Source: Colwellia sp. 75C3
Lineage (GTDB): Bacteria; Pseudomonadota; Gammaproteobacteria; Enterobacterales; Alteromonadaceae
Assembly: GCF_002836255.1 (NCBI RefSeq)
Contig: NZ_PJAU01000054.1
Coordinates: 186,001-250,000 of the forward strand
Length of the DNA: 64,000 nt
Direction of reading: 5' to 3'
Shown: positions 47,782 through 56,423 of the stretch, piece after piece
How the letters are laid out: each line of letters opens with the position of its first letter
How positions within the stretch are numbered: the stretch's first letter is position 1
Notes under the pieces: model-generated
Told to the model about the DNA's origin: nothing
What the model saw: only the letters and a program-made list of their open reading frames with translations
Databases searched by the model: none
Translations under genes and position numbers: made by a program

Positions 47782-47807
47782 GATCCCCGATTAATACACC
47801 ACGGGGA
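47782..47807. repeat. ATCCCCG...CGGGGAT palindromic repeat
   Basis: A 7-bp perfect inverted repeat around 12 bases inside the context CTGGATCCCCG...CGGGGATGACG. I recall near-identical intergenic repeats scattered in marine gammaproteobacterial genomes; single copy in this window. Confidence 0.45.
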
Positions 47808-47849
47808 TGACGTCCCAGAGCCATGTGCATAGGCACATTATTCTCTAAC

Positions 47850-47894
<45 letters not shown>

Positions 47895-48041
47895 CTAACA
47901 CTCTTACCCAGTAATACTGACCTTTAAGTTGTATGGGTCAGTTTAAAGGAAAAAACACGGAGTTGACGTTAGTCAATGCCTACCTTTAAAAGTGAAGTTT
48001 AACGCCTAAACTGGTTGATACAGCGACAAGGTTAGTAATTA

Positions 48042-48767
48042 CTATGCCATACCGCCGTTTACAGATATAACCTGTCTGGTTATGTAAGCTGCGCCATCAG
48101 ACATTAAGAAGCTTACTGTATGAGCAACCTCTTCAGCTGAACCAGCTCGCTTCAACGGGATCATTTTTTTGATTTCATCCATTGGTAGATCATCAGTCAT
48201 ACCAGTATCAATTAAACCCGGTGCAACACAATTAACGGTAATCTTTCGTTTTGCCAATTCAAGCGATAACGCTTTAGTAGCGCCAATAACACCGGCTTTT
48301 GAAGCACTGTAATTGACTTGTCCACGATTACCAATAACACCTGATACTGAAGCCATAGTGACAATTCTTCCGCCAACTCTCGCTTGTACCATAGGCATAA
48401 CTAACGGACGTAATACATTATAAAAACCATCTAAGTTGGTATGAATGACATTGTCCCATTCATCATCAGTCATCGCAGGAAAAGCCGTATCTGCGGTAAT
48501 ACCCGCATTACAAACTACGCCATAGAAGACTTCATTATTTTCAACATAGGATTCTAATGCGGCTTTGGTAGCTGCTCTGTCGCTGACATCAAACTGTATT
48601 AGGTCGGCATTACCGCCTAGCGCGACAATTTCACTAATCGTTTGCTCTGCTTCGCTAACACCAGAGCGACAATGTACGGTAATAGCAAAACCATCTTGTG
48701 CTAATTTCAAAGCAATTGCTTTGCCTATTCCTTTACTTGAACCTGTTACTAAAATGCGTCTAGACAT
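48042..48767 (-). CDS. 3-ketoacyl-ACP reductase (FabG-like), APE cluster
   Basis: A 241-residue short-chain dehydrogenase: NADP motif TGSSKGIG (8-15), NAG motif (CNAG), active-site Ser in SVSG and Tyr153-Lys157 in YSASK, C-terminal SVNGGMA. It reduces the keto group after each condensation during polyene elongation. It stands between the hotdog dehydratase (90 bases upstream) and the last ketosynthase. The keto-reduction/dehydration pair without any enoyl reductase in the cluster agrees with a conjugated polyene product. Confidence 0.93.
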   Translation of the reverse strand: MSRRILVTGSSKGIGKAIALKLAQDGFAITVHCRSGVSEAEQTISEIVALGGNADLIQFDVSDRAATKAALESYVENNEVFYGVVCNAGITADTAFPAMTDDEWDNVIHTNLDGFYNVLRPLVMPMVQARVGGRIVTMASVSGVIGNRGQVNYSASKAGVIGATKALSLELAKRKITVNCVAPGLIDTGMTDDLPMDEIKKMIPLKRAGSAEEVAHTVSFLMSDGAAYITRQVISVNGGMA

Positions 48768-48857
48768 TATTTTTCCATTTATATAATTTGTTGTAGCTTA
48801 ATTTGATGTAACTTAATTTTGTTTTTATTTAACTGAGTGCGGCTTATACCAAACGGA

Positions 48858-49325
48858 TTAAGATTGATCAGCTAAGAAAGCATTGGCATCTTGCGGTTGA
48901 AATATGTTTATTTTTGCTTCTACAACGCGTTCACCGTCATGCTCAACAAAACAATCAAACGCTGACAAACCTGATTCTTCAGCATAAAGTTGCTCGACCG
49001 TGACAGTAAGCTCCATACCTAAAGTAAACTCACTAACAAAGACTTTCAGTTTTCGACTACTGACTAAAAAACCGATAGCGACTTCGCCACCTTGGTCTTT
49101 TTCATTGGCATTAGCAAAAGCAGCAATACTCTGCGCCATATATTCAATAGCAACATAACTTGGCACGCTTTGCTTTTCGTCATTATAAAAGTTGCTCTTG
49201 CTCGTTATAGTAAGCGAACATTGAGCAATAAGATCATTGTACGCGACTAACTTATCGATGAGGATCATCGGATGTTTGTGGGGTACAACGTCTTCAATTG
49301 GGTAACTATTTTGTTTCATGGTCAT
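48858..49325 (-). CDS. Hotdog-fold 3-hydroxyacyl-ACP dehydratase (ApeP-like)
   Basis: A 155-residue FabA/FabZ-like protein. Active-site His in DVVPHKHPMILID and acidic residue in SYVAIEYMAQSIAAFA. The family dehydrates 3-hydroxyacyl-ACP to the enoyl form. In aryl-polyene clusters one such protein is found next to the ketoreductase and a ketosynthase, as here. A second, smaller hotdog protein is encoded at 59.8 kb; in studied systems two dehydratases may act as a complex (recalled, not checked). Confidence 0.86.
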   Translation of the reverse strand: MTMKQNSYPIEDVVPHKHPMILIDKLVAYNDLIAQCSLTITSKSNFYNDEKQSVPSYVAIEYMAQSIAAFANANEKDQGGEVAIGFLVSSRKLKVFVSEFTLGMELTVTVEQLYAEESGLSAFDCFVEHDGERVVEAKINIFQPQDANAFLADQS

Positions 49326-49374
49326 ATCAAAATTATACTTTTATCGTCTTTATTAAAATTTGGCATCTTTTGGC

Positions 49375-50574
49375 TTAACGCCCAATGAGTACACTGACGT
49401 TGTTACCACCAAAGGCAAATGAGTTTGATAAACAGCGGCGAATCGGGCTAGCTTGCTTATCACCAATGGCAACAAGTTTAAGCGCTGGTATTGTCTCATC
49501 AATCACATGGTCCCAAACTTGAGGGGCATAGGTTGTATTTTCGCTGTCGTCACCTGACATCAATAACCAGCATAAGCCCACTTCGGTAGCGCCTGCAGCA
49601 CCCAAGGTATGACCAATTAGTCCTTTACTCGAGCTACACGGTGTTTCTATACCAAAAACATGAGCAACTGCGGCCGCTTCCATGGCATCATTTTTCGGTG
49701 TTGCTGTACCATGCAAATTAATATAATCAACATCACTCGCTTTAAGGCCAGCTTCGGTAAGGGCGCTTTGCATCGCTACAATAGCACCTTCACCTTCAGG
49801 ATGAGGTGCTGACATATGATGAGCATCACTTGATTCACCGACGCCTAATAACCGTATATTGGTTGCAGACGCTGATTCATCTTTTGTCAAAATAGCTAAT
49901 GCCGCCGCTTCGCCAATGTTAATACCATCGCGATTAGCGCTTGAAGGCTGACATATTCCGCTAGAAGTCGAGTTAAGTGCATGGAAGCCGTTAACTGTCA
50001 TGCCACACAAGGTATCGACACCCCCAACAATAGCGGCATCAGCCATACCGGCATCAATGATTTCGCTAGCGGTTTTAAAGGCTTTAGCACTTGACGAACA
50101 GGCTGTTGAAATGGTCAAACAGATGCCTGTCGTTGCCAGCTCTTCACTGATAAATTCAGCTAAGTTATAAATTTCTTGTTGACGATAATCATAGTGCTCT
50201 GGAAATTCACCTTGCTGTTGCAACACTTGCATGGCTTGTTCACCCTCACTGATACCTGAAGTACTGGTACCAACGATAATAGCAACACGATCTGCGCCTA
50301 AACGTTCAATCAACGTTTGGGCTTGTGCTTTAATTTGCTTAAGTGCCAACGCGGCTAATTGATTATTTCGACTTTGTAAGTGTTTAGGTTTATCACTTAA
50401 GCTCGGCAATGCTTCAGTTACGTCAGCTACGGTAATAGGTCCTTCAAGTAATAAATTTTCTACACAGCTCAAGCCAGATTGTGAGCCAGCTAATAGCTTA
50501 CTCTTAATTGTTTCTTTATCGCTACCTAGCGCATTAACTAGTGCAAAGTCATTAATGTATAATGTTTCTTTCAT
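49375..50574 (-). CDS. Beta-ketoacyl-ACP synthase, APE cluster
   Basis: A 399-residue condensing enzyme with Cys159 in STACSSSAK, His in NLHGTATPKND and His in LIGHTLGAAG, so it is catalytically complete. The sequence is well diverged from the other ketosynthase (46.4 kb), which suggests division of labour, for example priming versus elongation, or a heterodimer with the Cys-less ketosynthase-like protein at 62.8 kb. It lies 37 bases after the DUF3261 lipoprotein gene. Confidence 0.92.
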   Translation of the reverse strand: MKETLYINDFALVNALGSDKETIKSKLLAGSQSGLSCVENLLLEGPITVADVTEALPSLSDKPKHLQSRNNQLAALALKQIKAQAQTLIERLGADRVAIIVGTSTSGISEGEQAMQVLQQQGEFPEHYDYRQQEIYNLAEFISEELATTGICLTISTACSSSAKAFKTASEIIDAGMADAAIVGGVDTLCGMTVNGFHALNSTSSGICQPSSANRDGINIGEAAALAILTKDESASATNIRLLGVGESSDAHHMSAPHPEGEGAIVAMQSALTEAGLKASDVDYINLHGTATPKNDAMEAAAVAHVFGIETPCSSSKGLIGHTLGAAGATEVGLCWLLMSGDDSENTTYAPQVWDHVIDETIPALKLVAIGDKQASPIRRCLSNSFAFGGNNVSVLIGR

Positions 50575-50611
50575 AAGAGTTACTTTCTTTGTAATTTATA
50601 AGGCTGAGTTA

Positions 50612-51307
50612 CTATTTTAATGCAGCGTTTAGATCATTATCCGTTAAACGGGTAATGAGTAAACGGTATCCTGCGCTGACTTGCTCAAAGCTAATATCTT
50701 GTTGTTGATAACGGATAATTATAATCACTTCACCTTGATGATAAAAGTGTCGTATTTTAATTTTTATGCCTGTTTTTGGATCTGCTACACTTTGTTCATC
50801 AACGCTAAAGTTCGTTGCTAATGCAGAGGTTATTAACTCTATTGGCCAATTCACTGCTTGTAGGTCATGAAGTACCTGCTTAGCATCAAAGTTTTTTGCC
50901 ACGGTCAGTTCACTTTTGATACTTTGGCTACCACTTTGCCAACTCGCTTGTGCAAGCGGTATACCATCAAAACTCATCGCTGCGATGCTAATACCTTGCT
51001 CTGTGAGTTCAGTTTGTAGCAGCATGCTTTGCTTGGCATAACCACTAACCTTCTCAGTCGAGTCATTAGCCGTGCCTTGATTGTCACTTATGCTGTTACT
51101 GGCGCTGCTAGTATTATCAAATGAGAAAGTGAATTTCTCTAACCAAACCCTATTTTGCAAATCAGCTGGCACAGGTAATAACGGCATAAGTTGCGTAGAG
51201 ACATTCGCATTACCACTCCCTAAAGTGAACACACTACAAGCGGTAAGCAAACTCAAAGGGAGTAAAATAAATAGCAGTTTTACCCACTTATTAAGATTCA
51301 TTAACAT
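50612..51307 (-). CDS. DUF3261 lipoprotein, APE cluster
   Basis: A 231-residue lipoprotein (lipobox LLTAC) with a DUF3261-like region: VWLEKFTFSF near the start, SMLLQTELTEQGISIAAMSFDGIPLAQ in the centre and a beta-rich end. The role is unknown; its constant place after the MMPL exporter and LolA-like genes in APE clusters suggests help in carrying the product across the periplasm to the outer membrane. It begins eight bases after the flavoprotein stop. A Met two codons on could also be the start. Confidence 0.8.
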   Translation of the reverse strand: MLMNLNKWVKLLFILLPLSLLTACSVFTLGSGNANVSTQLMPLLPVPADLQNRVWLEKFTFSFDNTSSASNSISDNQGTANDSTEKVSGYAKQSMLLQTELTEQGISIAAMSFDGIPLAQASWQSGSQSIKSELTVAKNFDAKQVLHDLQAVNWPIELITSALATNFSVDEQSVADPKTGIKIKIRHFYHQGEVIIIIRYQQQDISFEQVSAGYRLLITRLTDNDLNAALK

Positions 51308-51315
51308 AGGTTACT

Positions 51316-52608
51316 CTATTTATCCGCAGCTGTTGTTTCATCTTGGCATATTTCTGCCAACACATTTAAACGACGCTTGGTATTGCTAACATAAGGATTT
51401 TTTTCATCCCAAGCATAACCCGCCAGTATCGAGCAGATCATTGGTTTAACGTCAGTTTCTTCATCAGAGAAGAATATAACGTCTTGCAAGCTAGTATCAT
51501 ACCAAGACATTACAAAGTGCTTAAACGTTTCAATACCTTTAGATAAAGGTACGGTATAATCTTGCTGCCAATCCACTGATTTTTTAGATAATTGCTTGTC
51601 GACCACTTCTGCCGCTAACATGGCTGAGTGCATGGCAATGGTTACACCTGACGAAAATACTGGGTCAAGAAACTCGCCAGCATTACCTAATAAAGCAAAG
51701 TTTTCACCATGCAATGAACTTACATTGGCAGAGTAACCACCAATAGTTCGTACTGGCGCAATTATCTCAGCTTTAGCGAGTAAATTTGCTAGGTTGGCAT
51801 CTTCATTAAGATACTGTAAAAGTTTTGTCGCTAACTGCTCACTCGTCAAATCCGCTTGATCATTGTCATTAAAGTAATGATCTTCACCGACAACACCAAT
51901 ACTTGCGGTGCCGTCACTAAATGGAATAAGCCAATACCAAACATCGGCTTTCGTCGGATGAACTGTGATCAATATTTTATTACGATCAAAGTTTTCACCA
52001 ATAACTGTTTCGGCAATATTATCTTTGAAATGGGTAAATATTGCTTTTCTATTGGTTAACACACTGTCTTTTTCTAGCTTCAATAAACGCGGTAATACCC
52101 GGCCAAAACCACTGGCGTCTAAGGTAAATTTGGCATTAATTTGATAATCACCTTCAGGACCATTCACAGAGAGTGAAGTACCTTCTTTAGATGATTCAAA
52201 AGCAGTAACGCTATGACCATAGCGAATTTCTGCACCTTGCTTTTGTGCTTCATCAGCAAGTAACTTATCAAAAGCAGCACGCTTCACTTGATAAGTTGTA
52301 CCTGGCCCTTGGCTGAACTTCTTGGTGAAATCAAAATGACAATCATGGCCATCACGATGAAATGCCGCACCATTTTTAAATTGAAAACCTAATTCATCGG
52401 CATTCGCTAACAACGCATCAAGCATATTAGCTTTTTCAATCATCTCCATACAATGAGGTAATAAGCTTTCGCCAATAGAGAAACGTGGGAAGTGCTCGCG
52501 TTCAAGGATGCACACTGACCAACCCTTTTGCATTAATAAACTAGCGGCAATTGCACCCGATGGTCCAGCGCCGATAATAGTGATATCAAACATGTTGGCT
52601 TTACTCAT
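51316..52608 (-). CDS. FAD-dependent oxidoreductase, halogenase-like, APE cluster
   Basis: A 430-residue flavoprotein: FAD motif IIGAGPSGA, GESLLPHC, a Lys in GFQFKNGAAF (about residue 78) where halogenases hold the catalytic lysine, the WYWLIP signature (224-229) of flavin-dependent halogenases, and FLDPVFSSGV (313-322) as in PltA/Bmp2-type enzymes. It could halogenate the aryl head group or act as an oxidase or hydroxylase; related genes also occur in clusters with non-halogenated polyenes. The frame extends to 52668, but the ATG at 52608 overlaps the MMPL stop (ATGAGTAA), the usual coupled start. Confidence 0.85.
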   Translation of the reverse strand: MSKANMFDITIIGAGPSGAIAASLLMQKGWSVCILEREHFPRFSIGESLLPHCMEMIEKANMLDALLANADELGFQFKNGAAFHRDGHDCHFDFTKKFSQGPGTTYQVKRAAFDKLLADEAQKQGAEIRYGHSVTAFESSKEGTSLSVNGPEGDYQINAKFTLDASGFGRVLPRLLKLEKDSVLTNRKAIFTHFKDNIAETVIGENFDRNKILITVHPTKADVWYWLIPFSDGTASIGVVGEDHYFNDNDQADLTSEQLATKLLQYLNEDANLANLLAKAEIIAPVRTIGGYSANVSSLHGENFALLGNAGEFLDPVFSSGVTIAMHSAMLAAEVVDKQLSKKSVDWQQDYTVPLSKGIETFKHFVMSWYDTSLQDVIFFSDEETDVKPMICSILAGYAWDEKNPYVSNTKRRLNVLAEICQDETTAADK

Positions 52609-55159
52609 TAATCTTTTCCTTATTAGGGGGGGTTGGTCTTTCTTGGGATCTTCCAGAAAGCTCAACACTCCCTATCTTTGATTGTCCGTTTGCGAGGGTA
52701 ACAATAGGTGCTAAAACAAAGGTGAATAACACGCCAATAAATACTGTTAAGCCAAAACTACTGATGGCGGTCATACTACTGAGCATTAAAATAGCAAAAA
52801 CAAATACCGAGCTTAATGCTGACATAACTGTCGTTAAAGTCACTTTTTTATGTAAACCATGTTCTGCATAAAACACCGAATAATCAAGTCCTAACGCTAA
52901 AATCAAAATTCCCGCGACTAAATTAAAAATCGTTAGCTGTTCTTGTAAATAAAAACTAAACAGTAATGCCAGCATCAATGAGAAGGCGGGAGTTGCCACC
53001 GCTAATAGTGCGACTTGCAGACCATAACGGGTGATAAATACCAGTAAAGCAGCAATCACTGCAGCCAATATCACCCAAACAAGGTGTTGGCTAAATTGAG
53101 CAAGTTGCGCTGATATACTGCCAGCTTTGTCAATTAAGTGCACTTGCCCTGCTGTGCCCTGTTTAATATCTAATTGCGCAGCTATGTCGGTTAACTCAGC
53201 AGTATTTTGTATGCCTGCGAGGCGCACTACCGAGTAAAAAGTATTATCCTGTTTTATCCACTGATTTTTATACATTTTCCCTAAATGACTTTCAAACCAC
53301 TGTGCAGGTAATAATGGGGTAAAGCTTTGTTCAAATTGCCAATTACCTTGTACTAACATGCTTTGCAGCTTTGCCATTTTGCCTTGCTCGACTGCTTGGC
53401 TCAGTAAAATTTTGTTCGATTTTTGTTTAGCGATTGAAGGTAACCACTGACTCACCGCGGAAAATCCCGCTAATTGCGCATCATCGACTATTCGCGTTAG
53501 TTTAGTCACTAGCTGCTCTTCTAATTCGAGTAGCGATTGCGATGAATTAGCTTGCAGTAAGAAGTACTGTAAATCCCACTTTTGCTTTAATACCGCTTTA
53601 ACTTTTGTTTCACTGGCTTGTAACTCTGCATCCGCAGTGTAATAACGACGGATATCATTATCAAACTGCACCAACGTCATCGCGAGTAAAGTACCGACAA
53701 AGATGGTGATGGTGAAAATTTTATAGTTAGCTATAAAAGCAACAAAGCGGTGTTGTAGCTTGTTTAACTTGCTTGCAAATAAAGGCATAACCACATGATT
53801 TTTACTTTCATATTGCTTTTGAAGCAGAGGTAAAAATAATGGATACAAGAGCAACACAGTGACCAATGCGCCCAATAAACCAAACAAAGTAAACACTGCG
53901 ATATGCTGAAATAAAGCGAATGGCGCTAACAGTAATAAGGAATAACCGGCACCTGTTGTCAGGTAACTCATCAACAAAGAGGAACGAATACTGGCCAGCG
54001 GTTGCTTAGCACTGTTTGCGTTAAATTGGCTGAATTTCAATTGTGTTAAGGCATGAAAACTGTAATCGGCAGCAATGCCAATAAGGGTAACGGAAAAGAT
54101 AAGCGCAATCACACTGATTTGCTGATAAAACAACGACAGTGCTAAATAGCCATAGATAAAACTAATACCGATAAGGGTAAACGTTGCTAACATAGCAGTG
54201 ATATTACGATAGACCAAAACAATGAGTAATAAGGTAGCAAATAACGAGATGCCACCATATAACATCATTTCACCTTGCCCGGTGCTACTGGCTTTACTGG
54301 TATAAAATAGTGCGCCTGTGTAGAGGTACTCTACTTCATTTTCGGTTAAGTCTGTCTGGGTTAGGCTTGGTTTGTTAAAGGCTTGCTGCGCAATAATGTC
54401 TTTAAACTCGACAACAAACTGTTGGGCGCTATTAATATTAACGGCATCACTGTTGGTGCTAAAAGAGACTAAAACATAGTGTCTATCTTGATAATGGCTG
54501 ACCAAATGATCATTTTTAACACTCAATGCTGAGCTACCAAATAGTGGCCGAGAAAGGTAATCGGCTAACGCTAGATGCGGTGCTTGTTCAATGGTCAAAC
54601 TGATCGCTTGATTTGCCACTTGATTTAACAAAGAAAATTGATAACTGAACAGCTCTTGGTTTGTTGCCTCAGTTAACAGTCTTGCCATTTCTTGGCTAAG
54701 TAATTGCTGTTTAAAGGGTAAGTAGTCTTTGCTGATATCACTCAATTGCGCCATCTGTGAAAAGTTAACTTGTACTGATGAAACTAACACTAAATTGCTG
54801 AGGCTTTTGGCCAACAAATCTGCTTTTTTTATGGCGAGAGCGAGATCTGAAGCGCCAACGAGAACAATATTGCTTTTGCTGGCTGCTTGGGAGATTTGTT
54901 CAGCGACCTGTTTTTGAGCCACCTCATCATTATTATCACCGCGACTAATATCATCACTTGCAGTGTCATTATTTGACAATGGACTATCAAAAAGCGAGGT
55001 CAAATCAGCATTGAGCTTTAGCGGTGTGCCTAAGAAGTTAGTGCTATTAAATTGGCTAAGCAGCAATAACACCAGTACCAATAAAAATTGTACTGTCCAT
55101 AAAATGGCTTTGGTTGCGGTACTAAGTGTCGGTAACTTAGTGAGCATTCTTTGTGCCAT
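52601..55159 (-). CDS. MMPL/RND-family exporter, APE cluster
   Basis: A roughly 852-residue inner-membrane protein with duplicated halves: TM1, a large periplasmic loop, then five or six helices (LFATLLLIVLVYRNITAML; LIGIAADYSFHALTQLKF), and the same again (LGLDYSVFYAEHGLHKKV in the second half). The GIAADYS and GLDYSVF segments match the proton-relay Asp of MMPL proteins. It probably exports the lipid-linked polyene. The frame opens at 55216, but the ATG at 55159 overlaps the LolA-like gene by 23 bases and leads into the first helix. Confidence 0.9.
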   Translation of the reverse strand: MAQRMLTKLPTLSTATKAILWTVQFLLVLVLLLLSQFNSTNFLGTPLKLNADLTSLFDSPLSNNDTASDDISRGDNNDEVAQKQVAEQISQAASKSNIVLVGASDLALAIKKADLLAKSLSNLVLVSSVQVNFSQMAQLSDISKDYLPFKQQLLSQEMARLLTEATNQELFSYQFSLLNQVANQAISLTIEQAPHLALADYLSRPLFGSSALSVKNDHLVSHYQDRHYVLVSFSTNSDAVNINSAQQFVVEFKDIIAQQAFNKPSLTQTDLTENEVEYLYTGALFYTSKASSTGQGEMMLYGGISLFATLLLIVLVYRNITAMLATFTLIGISFIYGYLALSLFYQQISVIALIFSVTLIGIAADYSFHALTQLKFSQFNANSAKQPLASIRSSLLMSYLTTGAGYSLLLLAPFALFQHIAVFTLFGLLGALVTVLLLYPLFLPLLQKQYESKNHVVMPLFASKLNKLQHRFVAFIANYKIFTITIFVGTLLAMTLVQFDNDIRRYYTADAELQASETKVKAVLKQKWDLQYFLLQANSSQSLLELEEQLVTKLTRIVDDAQLAGFSAVSQWLPSIAKQKSNKILLSQAVEQGKMAKLQSMLVQGNWQFEQSFTPLLPAQWFESHLGKMYKNQWIKQDNTFYSVVRLAGIQNTAELTDIAAQLDIKQGTAGQVHLIDKAGSISAQLAQFSQHLVWVILAAVIAALLVFITRYGLQVALLAVATPAFSLMLALLFSFYLQEQLTIFNLVAGILILALGLDYSVFYAEHGLHKKVTLTTVMSALSSVFVFAILMLSSMTAISSFGLTVFIGVLFTFVLAPIVTLANGQSKIGSVELSGRSQERPTPPNKEKINE

Positions 55160-55895
55160 TTTGACTAGCTGAGCGCTTAAGTGCTTCAACATCACCGGCA
55201 ATAAAAGCATCTTCACTTAATGTCATGGTAATAACGGTTTTATCGCCTTTACTATCCGTTAAAGTGATCTGCCTTTGTTGTTTAGATTTGCTCAATTCAG
55301 TCCCTTGGGGAGCATTGTTAGCTAAGCATAAATCAACTTGCCTGAATAACTGCTTTAGTTGTCCTGATTTTGGCGTTAACTCAAGACAAGTATCATTTGT
55401 ACTACTTTTGAGCTGCCAGTCATCAACATTAACCTTGCCAGTAAATATAGTCGATAAGATTGCTGAAAACTCAGCACTATCGGTGAGTAATTGATAATGC
55501 TCATCAAGGGATAAACGACGGTAAATAGCGTCAGGGGTTAGTAATAAGGCAGAAAATACTGGCTGCTCAGTTTGCCATAATGCTGATTCACCTTTAACGA
55601 TAAAATGCCCTGTTGAGGTAATAGGCACTGACATAAAGCTAAAGTATTTTTGTTGAGTAAATTGCCCTTTGCCTTGATTGATAGCCAGCTTTTCAAGTAG
55701 CGCCACAATTTGTTTTGAGGGCTTTATCTTTGCGTCGCTATCCGATTGAATATTCTGCACTAAAGCAGGCTTTTCTTCGGCTGAAGACGCTTGAGCAGCG
55801 CTATCTTTAGTAAGTGCCTGGACAGGAGTAACACTAAGCACTAATAAAGAGATTAAAAATAGTAAATACAAAAACCGGCTGGACTGTATCATCAA
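55137..55895 (-). CDS. LolA-like outer-membrane lipoprotein carrier, APE cluster
   Basis: A 252-residue periplasmic protein: signal peptide ending TPVQA, then a LolA-type half-barrel (GQGKGQFTQQKYFSFMSVPIT, GESALWQTEQPVFSALLLTPD). Cluster LolA-like proteins are thought to shield the hydrophobic polyene between inner-membrane exporter and outer membrane. It overlaps the MMPL gene and begins three bases after the thioesterase stop. Confidence 0.85.
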   Translation of the reverse strand: MMIQSSRFLYLLFLISLLVLSVTPVQALTKDSAAQASSAEEKPALVQNIQSDSDAKIKPSKQIVALLEKLAINQGKGQFTQQKYFSFMSVPITSTGHFIVKGESALWQTEQPVFSALLLTPDAIYRRLSLDEHYQLLTDSAEFSAILSTIFTGKVNVDDWQLKSSTNDTCLELTPKSGQLKQLFRQVDLCLANNAPQGTELSKSKQQRQITLTDSKGDKTVITMTLSEDAFIAGDVEALKRSASQNGTKNAH

Positions 55896-55898
55896 TAA

Positions 55899-56423
55899 TT
55901 ACTCACTTAGTGGCTTAGTTGCATCATTGTTTAACTGCGCAGTTACTTTATTAATAAAAACCTCAGGACTTTCAAATTGCATTTCTTCTGACTCAATATC
56001 AACGGCAACTTGTATGGTATGGGCTTTATTAAGTACTTTTCCTGTGGCTAAGTCATAAATCTCATAAGCTATTTTCATTCTCGATTCATACTCAACCAAA
56101 AAGGCATAAACGCGAATGTTGTTAGCAAACTTAGCCGAAGCAACATACTTAAGACGCATATCAACAATCGGCCAAATATAACCCGACTCTTCCATGCTCA
56201 GGTAGTTATACCCTAATTTATCAAGTAATACACAACGGGCATCTTCAATATATTTTACATAATGCCCGTGCCAAACAATACGCATAGAATCAACATCATA
56301 AAATGGCACCTTAATATCAAGATAACTTGATATTAAGGCCTTTTCAGCTGTTTTCCCCAAGACAATTTTTTCTGCTTGGTTTACTGCTTGGCTTGAGCTA
56401 TTGCCTTGTTCATTAGGCGTCAT
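55899..56423 (-). CDS. Acyl-CoA/ACP thioesterase (4HBT hotdog), APE cluster
   Basis: About 174 residues of hotdog fold with the 4-hydroxybenzoyl-CoA thioesterase signature: PFYDVDSMRIVWHGHYVKYIED, where the Asp of DSMRIVWHGHY is the family's catalytic residue. It may edit or release acyl intermediates. The frame extends to 56525, inside the ammonia-lyase gene; the ATG at 56423 overlaps that gene by only 11 bases and removes a non-conserved leader, so it is preferred. Confidence 0.85.
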   Translation of the reverse strand: MTPNEQGNSSSQAVNQAEKIVLGKTAEKALISSYLDIKVPFYDVDSMRIVWHGHYVKYIEDARCVLLDKLGYNYLSMEESGYIWPIVDMRLKYVASAKFANNIRVYAFLVEYESRMKIAYEIYDLATGKVLNKAHTIQVAVDIESEEMQFESPEVFINKVTAQLNNDATKPLSE

